From Wolbachia endosymbiont (group B) of Protocalliphora azurea (lineage in GTDB: Bacteria; Pseudomonadota; Alphaproteobacteria; Rickettsiales; Anaplasmataceae), in the NCBI RefSeq assembly GCF_947251865.1, contig NZ_OX366394.1, positions 558,001 to 622,000 of the forward strand: a stretch of DNA of 64,000 nt, given 5' to 3'. This document shows positions 20,527-30,197 of the stretch, piece by piece (the stretch's first letter is position 1; every line of letters starts with the position of its first letter). The translations under genes were made by a program, and so were the position numbers. Below the pieces are notes generated by a model, which was given only the letters and a program-made list of their open reading frames with translations, did not search any database and had not been told where the DNA came from.

Positions 20527-21175
20527 ATACAAAGCTTTTTAGAAAAGAAAATGCTCCAAATATAAGCTGTGGTCCTTTAACTATTACGACAAGAGTAAGT
20601 AATAACCCACACAATGATACTAATACTCCCATTATAGAGAGAAATCCATCTTTGCTCATGATACCCAGTGAAATGAGAGTTGTACCAATTGCAGGAATGA
20701 AGTTAGTTAAAGGAAGTGGGATTGCTATCGATAATGCACAAAGCAGCATTATAAATGCTAAAATATTTTCACCAGGACCACGAAAAATGAAAGACATTCT
20801 TGGTTTCATGAACTTTTCTATTTTTTTTAATGTAGGTGAAGTTTTCTCTACCACGAGAGCTAGTGTTGAACGTTGAAAAGATTTCCTTTCTAGCCAATTA
20901 GGCATCCAAGGAGAATCAAACCCAAATAGAAGCTGCAGTGAAAATAAGATTAAAGGTATAGAAAGAATGGTTGTATAGCCAGGTGGAACAGGTATAGGTA
21001 CTGATAGCGGTAAAGAGAAGATGATTATTAAAATACCAAAACCACGCTCATGTAAAGCTGTTTTAATATCAAATAATGTTACTTTATCATTATCGTTATT
21101 ATTAGTATCTGCAACCTCTTTTAGAATATCAGAGGCCAATTTTTTATCTTCAGTCAATTTCACACTTTTTTCCAC
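20519..21175 (-). CDS. ExoD-family membrane protein, copy 2 of a tandem pair
   Basis: 218 residues with GTG start ([11 protein letters not shown]). The first ~45 residues are polar, then [23 protein letters not shown] and [21 protein letters not shown], and several C-terminal helices. This is the ExoD family, named for exopolysaccharide synthesis in rhizobia; the biochemical role is not known and no polysaccharide locus is nearby. It is nearly identical to the upstream copy over the first ~130 residues and then diverges. Its end overlaps cysS by 8 bases. Confidence 0.85.
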   Translation of the reverse strand: MEKSVKLTEDKKLASDILKEVADTNNNDNDKVTLFDIKTALHERGFGILIIIFSLPLSVPIPVPPGYTTILSIPLILFSLQLLFGFDSPWMPNWLERKSFQRSTLALVVEKTSPTLKKIEKFMKPRMSFIFRGPGENILAFIMLLCALSIAIPLPLTNFIPAIGTTLISLGIMSKDGFLSIMGVLVSLCGLLLTLVVIVKGPQLIFGAFSFLKSFVYG

Positions 21176-21289
21176 AGTTACCCTTTAATAACAATATAAC
21201 TTCTAACTAACATAGTTATTGCTATATTTCAATATCGATTATTCATTTCATGCTGTACTTCATTCTTTTATTAAAGTGTTGTAAAGCTT

Positions 21290-21943
21290 TTAAGTTATAA
21301 GGCTTTTAAGAAGAGAAAGTGTTCCGGCTATAAGTTTTGGTCCTTTAACTATTACAATAAGGGTAACCAATAACGCACAGAATGAAACTAACACTCCTAA
21401 CGTAGATAAAAATCCATCTTTACCCATAATGCCGAGTGAAATAAGAGTTATACCAATTGCAGGAAGGAAGTGAGTAAAAGGTAATGGAAGAGCTATTATT
21501 ATTGCACAAAGCAACATCATAAAAGCTAGAATCTTTTCACCCGGACCAAGAAAAATAAAAGACATTCTTGGTTTCATGAACTTTTCTATTTTTTTTAATA
21601 TAGGTGAAGTTTTCTCTACCACGAGAGCTAGTGTTGAACGTTGAAAAGATTTCCTTTCTAGCCAATTAGGCATCCAAGGAGAATCAAACCCAAATAGAAG
21701 CTGCAGTGAAAATAAGATTAAAGGTATAGAAAGAATGGTTGTATAGCCAGGTGGAACAGGTATAGGTACTGATAGCGGTAAAGAGAAGATGATTATTAAA
21801 ATACCAAAACCACGCTCATGTAAAGCTGTTTTGATGTCGAACAATGTTACTTTATCACTATCGTTGTTATTGGTATCTGCAACCTCTTTTAGAATATCAG
21901 AGGCCAATTTTTTATCTTCAGTCAATTTCTCACTTTCTTCCAC
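21290..21943 (-). CDS. ExoD-family membrane protein, copy 1 of a tandem pair
   Basis: 217 residues, GTG start, same architecture as its neighbour: polar head, [20 protein letters not shown] helix, MPRMSFIF-type loop with PGEKIL, and hydrophobic C-terminus. The upstream spacers of both copies are also alike (TTAACCTTTAATAACA followed by CTAACTAACATA), so the duplication took in the 5' flank. The 3' third differs at many places, which points to an older duplication with later homogenisation of the 5' part. Confidence 0.85.
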   Translation of the reverse strand: MEESEKLTEDKKLASDILKEVADTNNNDSDKVTLFDIKTALHERGFGILIIIFSLPLSVPIPVPPGYTTILSIPLILFSLQLLFGFDSPWMPNWLERKSFQRSTLALVVEKTSPILKKIEKFMKPRMSFIFLGPGEKILAFMMLLCAIIIALPLPFTHFLPAIGITLISLGIMGKDGFLSTLGVLVSFCALLVTLIVIVKGPKLIAGTLSLLKSLIT

Positions 21944-22030
21944 GATTAACCTTTAATAACATTCTAACTAACATAATTATTACTGTACTTCAATCATAAC
22001 TCTTCAATTCTTTAGCCTTGTTTAAACAAA

Positions 22031-22054
22031 TGACACGCACTTTAGTGCGTGTCA
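22031..22054 (-). terminator. hairpin after tatA
   Basis: Perfect 10-bp stem (TGACACGCAC with GTGCGTGTCA) around a TTTA loop, placed 15 bases past the tatA stop. On the minus strand it is followed by a weak T-rich stretch (TTTGTTTAAAC). It is much richer in GC than its surroundings, as expected of a rho-independent terminator. Confidence 0.65.
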
Positions 22055-22069
22055 CGAAACATAAGGAAG

Positions 22070-22237
22070 CTAACGATCTGGTTCACTAGATGATAGTTTC
22101 TCTGAATCCTTAAGTTCTTGTTTAAGGTTTTTAATGCCTTTGCCTAAATCACCCATAACTTGTGGTAACCTACCTGCACCAAACAGAACTAAGATTATTA
22201 TTAAGACTAGAAACAGCTGCCATGGACCTAAACTCAT
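22070..22237 (-). CDS. tatA: Sec-independent translocase protein TatA/E
   Basis: Forms the pore of the twin-arginine export system for folded proteins. The 55 residues read [20 protein letters not shown] (one membrane helix) then [19 protein letters not shown] (the FGxxRLP hinge and amphipathic helix), then a charged tail ([15 protein letters not shown]). This is a short but complete TatA. A strong Shine-Dalgarno (GGAGG) lies just upstream of the ATG. A hairpin terminator follows. tatB and tatC are not adjacent. Confidence 0.93.
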   Translation of the reverse strand: MSLGPWQLFLVLIIILVLFGAGRLPQVMGDLGKGIKNLKQELKDSEKLSSSEPDR

Positions 22238-22377
22238 TTGTACCTCCGTTGAAAATATTAACTTTTAGGTATTAAAACTTGACTGAAGCCAAGTGATACA
22301 TAAATTATATCACTTTTATTGAATTATAAATCAAGAGTTTTTAATTATCTTATAATAGTTTTAGCCTAACATTAAGT

Positions 22378-23115
22378 TTAGTTTAGCTGTAGAGTAAAAG
22401 GAAGCTCACTAAAAAATTTTGCTAACGTATCATCTTTAGGTCTGTGGTATATGTAGCTAGGAACTCCTGATTGAATAATTTTACCATTTTTCATCACGTA
22501 AATAAAATCTGCAACTTTCAACGCTTCTTGCGGATCATGAGTTACCATGAGTACAGGAATATTTTTGCTTCTAAAAAGTGACAATATATGGTGCCTTATT
22601 CGATATTTGAGCAGTATATCTAAATTAGAAAATGGTTCATCGAGCAAAACAACATCAGGATTTTGCGCCATTACTCTTGCTATTGCAACTAATTGTTGCT
22701 GTCCTCCTGATAAAGCATGAGGGTACATGTTTTCATATTTTTCTATATTAAATAGCTTTAAGATTTCCAATGCAGTAAGGTATTTTTCTTTCTTAGAAGT
22801 ACTGCAAATAGCAAAAGTTATATTTTCTATTACTGTTTTATGAGGAAATAATGCAGAATGCTGAAAAATCAATCCGATATTTCTACGCTCTATAGCAATT
22901 GACACTTTGTTACTTGCAACTAATTTATCATTTATAACAATGGTTCCAGATTTTGGATTTTCTATTCCTGCGATTAATTTTAGAATTGTTGACTTGCCAC
23001 AGCCAGAATGACCTAGTAAACAGGCAACACTTCCTTTCTTCACTTGAATGTTGATGTTGCTTAAAGCAAAGCCATCTTGATTACTATAAAAGTAACTAAT
23101 ATTGTTAACTAGCAT
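22378..23115 (-). CDS. ABC transporter ATP-binding protein, iron(III)/FbpC-like
   Basis: 245-residue nucleotide-binding subunit. Walker A GHSGCGKST (35-43), Q-loop LIFQHSALFPHKTV, signature LSGGQQQLVAIARVMA, Walker B VVLLDEPFSNLD and the switch His in MVTHDPQEAL are all intact. The LFPHKTVIENI text, short length without a long C-terminal regulatory domain, and PxxVLLDEPFSNLD are typical of FbpC/AfuC iron importers, but spermidine or thiamine importers look similar. No permease or binding protein gene lies next to it. Confidence 0.85.
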   Translation of the reverse strand: MLVNNISYFYSNQDGFALSNINIQVKKGSVACLLGHSGCGKSTILKLIAGIENPKSGTIVINDKLVASNKVSIAIERRNIGLIFQHSALFPHKTVIENITFAICSTSKKEKYLTALEILKLFNIEKYENMYPHALSGGQQQLVAIARVMAQNPDVVLLDEPFSNLDILLKYRIRHHILSLFRSKNIPVLMVTHDPQEALKVADFIYVMKNGKIIQSGVPSYIYHRPKDDTLAKFFSELPFTLQLN

Positions 23116-23266
23116 TAATCTTTCAATTGGAATCGTATTATTAAATATAACAGTATTACATTCAAGAAATACAGAAATATTTTTTATTATTGTGAATTAA
23201 TTGTACAGGGTACCTAGAAAAATGCGAGACTTTTTGCTATAATTTTGCATAAATAGCAGAAGACAT

Positions 23267-23340
23267 GGGACTATAGCTCAGTAGGATAGAGCGTTGGATT
23301 CCTAATCCGAAGGCCGTGCGTTCGAATCGCACTAGTCCCA
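23267..23340 (+). tRNA. tRNA-Arg (anticodon CCT)
   Basis: 74 bases: acceptor GGGACTA pairs with TAGTCCC, D-arm TAGCTCAGTAGGATAGAGC, anticodon arm TTGGATTCCTAATCCGA with CCT at 23301-23303, T-arm GTGCGTTCGAATCGCAC, discriminator A. CCA is only partly encoded (CCCA then CTT). A TATAAT hexamer at 23238-23243 could serve as its -10 box; no good -35 is seen. Confidence 0.93.
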
Positions 23341-23417
23341 CTTAATTTTAATAAAGTAGGAGAAACTAACACAGGTTTACAACACCGTTCTAGGAGTTAG
23401 AGTCCCAGTTTCTCAAC

Positions 23418-25238
23418 TTACAGCGTTTGCATGCTTGGGTTTATATGCTCAACCTTATTTTCTTCCATTGCTCTATAACTTGGCAGTGTAGAATTTTTTA
23501 CATGTAATCCAGTTACTATTACAACTAAAATAGCTAGGACACTGCAAACTAATGCACCAGCTAAAGATGGAACCATCACAGCAGCAGCAACAAACAATCC
23601 TGCAATAACAACTCCAACAACATCACTCCTTAATGAGGCGTAAAAACTCTCCTTACTTTTTTTGTATTTAGTTTCTTTTTCATGTGGTGGAGAAAATTGA
23701 GCCTCTACAAAGCCGTTAGCTTTCTTATCATTATTTGGTGTGACAGTTGGGCCAGTCCTTGTTGATACAGGTGCTTCATTTTTGTTATTATTGCAATTAG
23801 TACTAACAGGGAGCACTGTTGCTACAGGTCTACTAATAACATTTCTATTACTATTGGATACACTATTTGTTTCTATGTGGCATGTTTCTTGTTCCTTATT
23901 TGTTGCTGATCCATGCGGCACAATTATTTCTCGATCATTTTGTATCAGTGCTGTTGCTGCCACAGAATTCTTTTTTGAAGAAGCAGTGCAGAATGCATCA
24001 TCCTTTAACTGTTGATATAATCTGTACAATTCACTTTCAGGATCTAGTTTTGATTGCTCTGCATTAACACTTTGCAGTAACGTGCTCAGAATCTCAGCAT
24101 TGTCATCATCAGTGTAAGAGACAACAAAGCATAATATAGGTTTGTCTCCTTCAATTTTGCTAACGTAATACCTTCCTTCTTGACCGATTGCATTGATGAT
24201 GGTCATTCCATTTTGTAAGAGAAATTTTATAACGTTCAAATTTTGATCTTTAATTGCATATTCTAGTACAGCATTTTTTTCACATTTGCTCTGAAGATTA
24301 ATTCCCTTCCTTCTTAACCTTTTTTGCAAATCTTCAAAACTAGTAACTGTGCTATCCTGTTTTGTAACCCTATCTATATCAAGACACAGATTCCTAATGT
24401 CATCATTATTTAGCGTGAGACCAGTGCTTGTATTACTGACATTGGACTCCGCTCCATCAGGTGTGTTTTGCTTCTTGTTTATTGCTGATCTAAGCAGTGC
24501 AATTATTACACAGCTTGAGAGATATTTATTGTGATCAGAATTGCTGAAGTCGACTTTAAACTCAGAATCTATTTGAAGTTGTTCTCTGAGTGATAATTTC
24601 CCTTCTTCAATTATTTTTAGAAGATTTCTTATGTCATCTTCTGGTATACCTGTCATATACTTTAAAAGTAACTTAACTTTTGGTAGGTCGCCATCTACAG
24701 AGGCATTACTCAAAGCCTGAACTTTCTCTTCTCCAGTAAATCTTTTGTTATTCAAGAGTATCTTCATAACTTCAGTGCTCTCATTGTGAGGAGCTGTGTT
24801 AAGAACCTCTAGTATTTTCGTATGATCTATGTAATCTAAAAATATCTCAAACTCTTGAACTTTACCTTCATTAACGGCGGTCAACAAAGCATTCGATTTT
24901 CTTTCTTGATCAAATTTATCGCTATCCAAAAATATCTTTATAACGTTAGGTTTTTCACCTGACACAGCGTAATCTAATACAGTTTTAGAAGTAGTATCTC
25001 CAATATCAATTTTAATATTTGACTTTGCGAGCAATTCAACAATTTTTAGAAATGTATCATAATCATTTAAAATACTGCTTTTCCCTGAGCGGAGAATATC
25101 CATAAACAAATCACAAATCTTTGCATCTGTTGGACCACTTTGTTTTAGCTTCTCACCAAATTCCTGAGCAACTATATTAGGATTATCAGTTACAAATTTC
25201 TTTACATCTTCATAAGTTAAATTACCGATCATATTCAA
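23418..25238 (-). CDS. ankyrin-repeat-like protein with C-terminal membrane hairpin
   Basis: 606 residues, not a known enzyme. The N-terminal two-thirds has degenerate ankyrin-type helix pairs (KTVLDYAVSGEKPNVIKIFL, NALLTAVNEGKVQEFEIFLDY, NAVLEYAIKDQNLNVIKFLLQNG). A low-complexity Asn/Thr/Ser/Pro stretch follows (~430-520), then a hydrophobic pair near 540-580 (VVGVVIAGLFVAAAVMVPS and LVCSVLAILVVIVTGLHV) and a short polar tail. This looks like an effector or surface-membrane protein; function unknown. It points toward the tRNA-Arg gene, with a GAGAAACT/AGTTTCTC inverted repeat between them. Confidence 0.75.
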   Translation of the reverse strand: MNMIGNLTYEDVKKFVTDNPNIVAQEFGEKLKQSGPTDAKICDLFMDILRSGKSSILNDYDTFLKIVELLAKSNIKIDIGDTTSKTVLDYAVSGEKPNVIKIFLDSDKFDQERKSNALLTAVNEGKVQEFEIFLDYIDHTKILEVLNTAPHNESTEVMKILLNNKRFTGEEKVQALSNASVDGDLPKVKLLLKYMTGIPEDDIRNLLKIIEEGKLSLREQLQIDSEFKVDFSNSDHNKYLSSCVIIALLRSAINKKQNTPDGAESNVSNTSTGLTLNNDDIRNLCLDIDRVTKQDSTVTSFEDLQKRLRRKGINLQSKCEKNAVLEYAIKDQNLNVIKFLLQNGMTIINAIGQEGRYYVSKIEGDKPILCFVVSYTDDDNAEILSTLLQSVNAEQSKLDPESELYRLYQQLKDDAFCTASSKKNSVAATALIQNDREIIVPHGSATNKEQETCHIETNSVSNSNRNVISRPVATVLPVSTNCNNNKNEAPVSTRTGPTVTPNNDKKANGFVEAQFSPPHEKETKYKKSKESFYASLRSDVVGVVIAGLFVAAAVMVPSLAGALVCSVLAILVVIVTGLHVKNSTLPSYRAMEENKVEHINPSMQTL

Positions 25239-25246
25239 ATCTTATA

Positions 25247-26342
25247 CCAAATTCCATTACTAATCGAACAAATAAGAAACATTACAAACTCGTTTAATAG
25301 TAGTGCTGGAAATACTGACAATAAAATTACACAGAACATCTGCAAGTAAGCCTATGGTATCGTAGACTCTGTTACGTAAAGTATTGTATTTGATATATTG
25401 CTACAACCTCTCAACAGGATTCAGTTCCGGTGAATAAGGAGGCAAGTATATAATGGTAATGTTTTCCTGAAATTTCAAACTTTTTGATCTATGCCAACTT
25501 GCACAATCCATTACAAGAAAGGCTTTTTTCGTGCCTAAATCTTTCGACATCTGCTCCAGAAATATATTCATACAATCAGTGTTTACATATGGAGCAAGTA
25601 GGCTGATTTTCTTACCACTTCTTGGATTTACCGCACTGTAGATATAGAAATTTTGTCTACCAATTTTCATTTTAACCTGCGTTCTGACCCCTTTTTTAAA
25701 CCATCCGTGTCCGATTTTTGAATGAGTTCCAAATCGTGATTCATCAAAAAAACACCTCTTTTTCAGGGTGGGAATTGACTATTTTATTGAAGTATTTTTT
25801 AAACTCTTCTTGCTTGTTTTTATCTTGTTTATGGTGCATTGGCCTCGGTGTTATATAAGAAAATTTCATCCTTTGTATCTCACGGTGCACTGTTGATTTG
25901 CTAATGTTTAGGCCAAATTCCTCTGAGATTTTTATCTGCACTTCCTTAATAGTAATATTTGGATTTCTTTCTACCCATATTTCAATTTGCTCACGTTGAT
26001 TTTTCTTTAATTTGCTTTTTCTTCGCCGCTGAGACGGGGCAAATAATCTTTCTACTCTACCAAATTTTAGATGCTTTATCCATTCAGTCAAAGCAGTCCT
26101 TGAAATTTTACATATTCTTGCCACAGCGCTTATACTACTTTCTTTTCCTGCTATCACCGCTTGTAACTTTTTTGAAACATATGCGTTATTTCTGACCTTT
26201 TTTAACATTTCTTTCGCCAAATTTACAACTTTTTCGTCTAATAGTTTTGACCTTAATGCCATTTATACCTCTCTATTTTATCTACTTTATTATCACTTCT
26301 TTCCCATTATTGTCTATCTGTTCTTTGCATAGTGGGAATTGG
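25247..26342 (-). mobile_element. decayed IS630-family insertion sequence
   Basis: About 1.1 kb bounded by imperfect inverted ends, CCAAATTCC on the left and GGAATTGG on the right, each flanked by TA (25245-25246 and 26343-26344), the target duplication typical of IS630/Tc1-mariner elements. It contains one transposase gene that is broken in two ways. Confidence 0.75.
25260..26262 (-). pseudogene. IS630-family transposase, frame change plus nonsense codon
   Basis: The first part (26262 down to 25744, 172 residues) has the helix-turn-helix head (SISAVARICKISRTALTEWIKHL) and ends at KEVFF before a stop. The catalytic core continues in another frame with DESRFGTHSKIGHGWF, then VMDCASWHRS and LPPYSPELNPVERL, giving the DDE residues. 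The change falls on a run of seven Ts, where skipping one T joins the frames; this could be programmed slippage, as in some IS elements, or an indel. After ERL a TAG replaces the tryptophan expected in ERLW; the frame then continues to 25260. The nonsense codon makes it inactive in all likelihood. Confidence 0.8.
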
Positions 26343-26436
26343 TATTACTATTATTGCTATACGCTTATTATATCAACTTTTTCATTATTCAGTCAAGTAA
26401 TCTTGCAGTATCAAGTGGCATGATATATATTGATTT

Positions 26437-27378
26437 ATGATTCTCGAGCAAATGATAGAAGATTTAGCCTATAAGTTAGTGAAAGTAACCGAAGCTGCAG
26501 CACTTGCTGCATATAAATTGGCAGGCCTTGGTAATGAAAAAAAGGCCGATCAGGTTGCAGTTGATGCAATGCGTACGGTGCTAAACTCAATGGAAATAAA
26601 TGGTACAATTGTGATTGGGGAAGGGGAGAGGGACGAAGCACCGATGCTATATATCGGAGAAAAAGTTGGCACAGGAAGTGGCCCTGAGATTGACATCGCT
26701 GTTGATCCACTTGAAGGCACTACGATTTGCGCTCATTATAAACAAGGGGCAATGTCTGTTCTTGCTGCAACAAAAAAAGGTAATTTTTTACATGCACCTG
26801 ATGTTTATATGGAAAAGATAGCAGTGGGAAAAAATCTCCCAGAGGGTGTAGTCTCACTAAAAAATAGGATTGAGAAGAATCTGGACAATTTAGCCAAGGC
26901 AAAAGGATGTAAAGCAAGTGATCTTATAGTAACTGTACTTAAACGTGAAAGACATGATGAATTAATAGCAAAAATTAGGAAGCTAGGAGCAAAAGTGAAA
27001 TTAATAGATGATGGTGATGTTGCAGCCATAGTTTCGCTAATAAATGGCAATCACGATATGTATATCGGCACAGGAGGAGCTCCAGAAGGAGTGCTTGCAG
27101 CAGCAGCGCTAAGCTCAATCGGTGGGCAGATAGAAGGAAGATTAATATTTGACACGGATCAATTAAAAGAAAGAGCAAAAAATTTGAATATCACTGACCC
27201 AGAAAAAATCTACACCGTGAAAGACATGGCAAGAAGTGAATCAGTGTTCATTGCAACTGGAGTAACAAATGGAGAGTTTGTGGATGGAGTAAAGTTTGGC
27301 CAAGATATTTGTCTGACTAATTCATTAATAATATTGCCTGGTAAAGTAATAAAAATACAAACAAAATCAATATCTTAA
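26437..27378 (+). CDS. glpX: fructose-1,6-bisphosphatase class II
   Basis: Hydrolyses fructose-1,6-bisphosphate for gluconeogenesis, which fits a bacterium living on host amino acids and organic acids. Signatures of the GlpX family in the 313 residues: VIGEGERDEAPMLYIGEKVG (metal-binding acidic cluster), DIAVDPLEGTTICA, and MYIGTGGAPEGVLAAAAL. Length is normal. It starts about 95 bases beyond the IS630 end, so the element may sit in its promoter region. Confidence 0.96.
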   Translation: MILEQMIEDLAYKLVKVTEAAALAAYKLAGLGNEKKADQVAVDAMRTVLNSMEINGTIVIGEGERDEAPMLYIGEKVGTGSGPEIDIAVDPLEGTTICAHYKQGAMSVLAATKKGNFLHAPDVYMEKIAVGKNLPEGVVSLKNRIEKNLDNLAKAKGCKASDLIVTVLKRERHDELIAKIRKLGAKVKLIDDGDVAAIVSLINGNHDMYIGTGGAPEGVLAAAALSSIGGQIEGRLIFDTDQLKERAKNLNITDPEKIYTVKDMARSESVFIATGVTNGEFVDGVKFGQDICLTNSLIILPGKVIKIQTKSIS

Positions 27379-27521
27379 ACATTTGTCATATGCTGATTAT
27401 AAAATTTTTATAGAAGGAAGATACTTATAATTGTCTTAAAAAAATGAATTTACATATTAATTTTAGCTTTACAACATTTGGCATTAAGTTATAGTTAAAT
27501 AGTAATACTAAGAGGTGCTTA

Positions 27522-28979
27522 ATGTTTAGTTCACTAACTAATTTTTTTACTAATACGTCTAAAAAGAAAAGTTCTCAATCTGAAGAAAATAATCATTCTT
27601 TCTCTAACAGCACAGAAAGTTTATTAGTCCAATCTACTAAAAAAAATCCTCAACTTGATGATCAAAGTAGAACTGACGTGTCTCCTCAAACAAATCTTCA
27701 ATTTAGTGAGGATGATGTAAAAAACGTGCTCCAAGACTTCGAAAAATTGGATTTTAAGAACAGTAATGAGTGTTTTAACGAAATAGCAGAAGATTATGAA
27801 AGGAGGAAAAAAAGTGACCTTTTTAACTACGTAATATTGAATAAGCGAAAATACATAACAGATATATTAGATCAGAGGCTTGCCCACAAAGATCAAGAAA
27901 ATTTTAGGAAGAAATTTAGTGAATATCTTCTTAAAATAAATGAGAAAATGAATTATGGGAAAGAATTTCAAAATAAACTTCAATTTTTTGAAGATAGGGT
28001 AGAAGAAGTATTATCAGATTTTAGAAAATTGAATTTTGGCCTTAAGGATAATTTGTGTAAAGATGATAAGGATAACGTAAATTATAATAAAGGCTGGCCT
28101 GCAGATCCATTTGACAAAATAGCGAATTATTATCGATGGAATAAGAACATTTTCCTTTTTAATTATGTAGTATTAAGTAAGCAAAAAGAAATAATAAGTA
28201 TATTGAATGAAAAGTCTATTCCTGAAGACAAGCGAAAGAATTTTAAAAAGAGGTTGGGTAGATATCTTCTTCGAGTTGAAGAAGGGATGAGTAACGGACA
28301 GGAATTTCTCAAAACTGATAGTGCAGTTGCCTTTTTTGATGGATGTTATGTGCCATGCGCATATGCAAAACGTTCTCTTAATCATTATGATCATCTTAGT
28401 ATTAATATTTCTAAGCCTGGGTGTAGCTTAGAAATCAGCCGTCTTTTCACTGACAAAATTGAAGGGATGGAAAGAAATAAAAATGAGGTAAAGATAGTAG
28501 AAATATACAGTAACGATAAAAGAATAGCAACGGTTGAGAAGAATGATAATGGAAAAAGAAATTACCGCTTTGCAAAAGATGCAACATGCGATATGAAAAT
28601 TAGGTGAAGTGCAGAAGATGAGAAAGGTAATTCTGTTAACTGCTTTATTAGTTTAAATGTAAATCCTAGTGAAATTGAGATTGGTCAGGCAACTATTAAT
28701 GGTAAAGATGTTGAACTAGACGAAATTTTGAAATTAGCTGAGCAAAGCGAAGATGTGCTTATAGAAGGTAAAGCTTTACATGAATTTTTAGAAGGATATC
28801 TGGAGCAAGATGTACAATCACAGGAAGAGATAATAAAGAGATGTGATGAAACTCCTGGAACTAAACTTGATAATCTGGAGATAGGGCAGTTCTCTTTCTC
28901 TCCTTTATCTGAAGAGGAGATAGAGGAAGAAGAGAGAAGAGAATATAAAAATTCACGGGCTGCATCAGGAAGGTGCTAG
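27522..28979 (+). pseudogene. orphan gene split by an in-frame TGA
   Basis: Residues 1-361 end at a TGA (28605-28607), but the same frame stays open to 28979 with plausible protein text (SAEDEKGNSVNCFISLNV and on to a Glu-rich tail). The first part contains two copies of an ~85-residue helical unit (VLQDFEKLDF...LFNYVILNKRK and VLSDFRKLNF...LFNYVVLSKQK). The region from residue 292 on resembles a module in two other orphan genes here (34479-35324 minus, residues 132-245; 61435-63366, residues 222-345). In that alignment the TGA stands exactly where the other two have tryptophan. Function unknown; no signal peptide or membrane helix. A Shine-Dalgarno-like AAGAGGTG precedes the ATG. Confidence 0.7.
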
Positions 28980-28984
28980 ACTAA

Positions 28985-30079
28985 TTAGACATTAAATCTA
29001 AAGTGCATTATATCGCCATCTTGCACGATATAATCTCTGCCTTCGAAGCGAATTTTCCCTGCATCTTTGCAAGCTAATTCGCTTCCATATTTTATATAGT
29101 CTTCAAAGCTTATGGTTTCTGCTTTTATAAAGCCCTTTTCAAAATCAGTGTGAATTACACCTGCTGCTTTGTCAGCTGTTGATCCTATCTTTATTGGCCA
29201 TGCACGTGCTTCTTTGGGGCCCACAGTAAAAAAAGTTATCATACTTAGCACTTCATACATAATACGTGCTACTCCATCAAGTCCTGATTCTTGTAAGCCA
29301 AATTCTGATAAAAAATTCTGTTTTTCCTCTTCACTATCAAGATTTGCAATATCTGCTTCAAGTTTCGCTGAAATACAATAAAATTTGCTTTTATTTTCTT
29401 CCGCCATTTTTTCCACCCTTTTAGATAGTTCATTACCAGTTATGATATTCGTATCTTCAACATTGCATACATACATAACAGGCTTTGTTGTTAGCAATTG
29501 AAGCAACTTCATCTCATCTTCATCAATATTCTCCAAGCTTCTTGCCGGTTTACCTAATTTTAAAGTAGCTAATACCTCTTGCATTAATTCAAGTTGTCTC
29601 TTTAGCTCTTTATCACCTTGCTTTGCTTTCTTTTCCAATTGAGGAAGCCTTTTTTCTATGCTATCAATATCAGCTAGAATTAACTCCATTTCCACTATTT
29701 CAGCATCTGATATTGGATCTATTTTACTGTTTACATGGCTGATATCGTCATCCGTAAAGCACCTGAGCAGATGAACAATGGCATCAACTTCTCTGATATG
29801 ACTCAAAAATTTATTTCCTAGTCCTTCACCCTTGCTCGCACCCTTAACCAAGCCGGCAATATCGACAACTTCCAGTTGATTGTAGATTATTTTCCCTGAG
29901 TGAGCAATCGAGGCAATTTGTTTCAAACGCTGATCTCGTATTGGCACTTTGCCAACATTTGGCTCGATTGTGCAAAAAGGATAATTTGCAGCTTCAGCTG
30001 CACTTGACTCTGTAAGTGCATTAAATAAAGTTGATTTTCCTATATTTGGTAACCCAACTATACCACAGTTAAAGCTCAT
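28985..30079 (-). CDS. ychF: redox-regulated ATPase YchF (Obg family)
   Basis: Ribosome-associated P-loop protein that prefers ATP. The 364 residues show GLPNIGKSTLFNALT (P-loop), NYPFCTIEPNVG (switch I), VDIAGLVKGASKGEGLGNKFL (switch II), the altered base-recognition motif YVCNVED in place of NKxD, and the C-terminal TGS-like end (FTVGPKEARAWPIKIGSTADKAAGVIHTDFEKGF...RFEGRDYIVQDGDIMHFRFNV). Complete. It converges on the orphan gene at 27.5-29.0 kb with 5 bases between the stops. Confidence 0.97.
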   Translation of the reverse strand: MSFNCGIVGLPNIGKSTLFNALTESSAAEAANYPFCTIEPNVGKVPIRDQRLKQIASIAHSGKIIYNQLEVVDIAGLVKGASKGEGLGNKFLSHIREVDAIVHLLRCFTDDDISHVNSKIDPISDAEIVEMELILADIDSIEKRLPQLEKKAKQGDKELKRQLELMQEVLATLKLGKPARSLENIDEDEMKLLQLLTTKPVMYVCNVEDTNIITGNELSKRVEKMAEENKSKFYCISAKLEADIANLDSEEEKQNFLSEFGLQESGLDGVARIMYEVLSMITFFTVGPKEARAWPIKIGSTADKAAGVIHTDFEKGFIKAETISFEDYIKYGSELACKDAGKIRFEGRDYIVQDGDIMHFRFNV

Positions 30080-30197
30080 ATTTGCTATTTAAAGCCTTAA
30101 TTATTGCATAATTAAAAAATTTTTGCTATACCTAATTAGTTACTTATTAATAAGTTAGTTAATATAATAACATATAGCTTGAATTAAGGTAGAAATT

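Noticed and set aside
26435..27178. Antisense frames rich in Leu/His across glpX
   Set aside because: Composition is that of a reverse-complemented gene; glpX motifs on the plus strand are complete.
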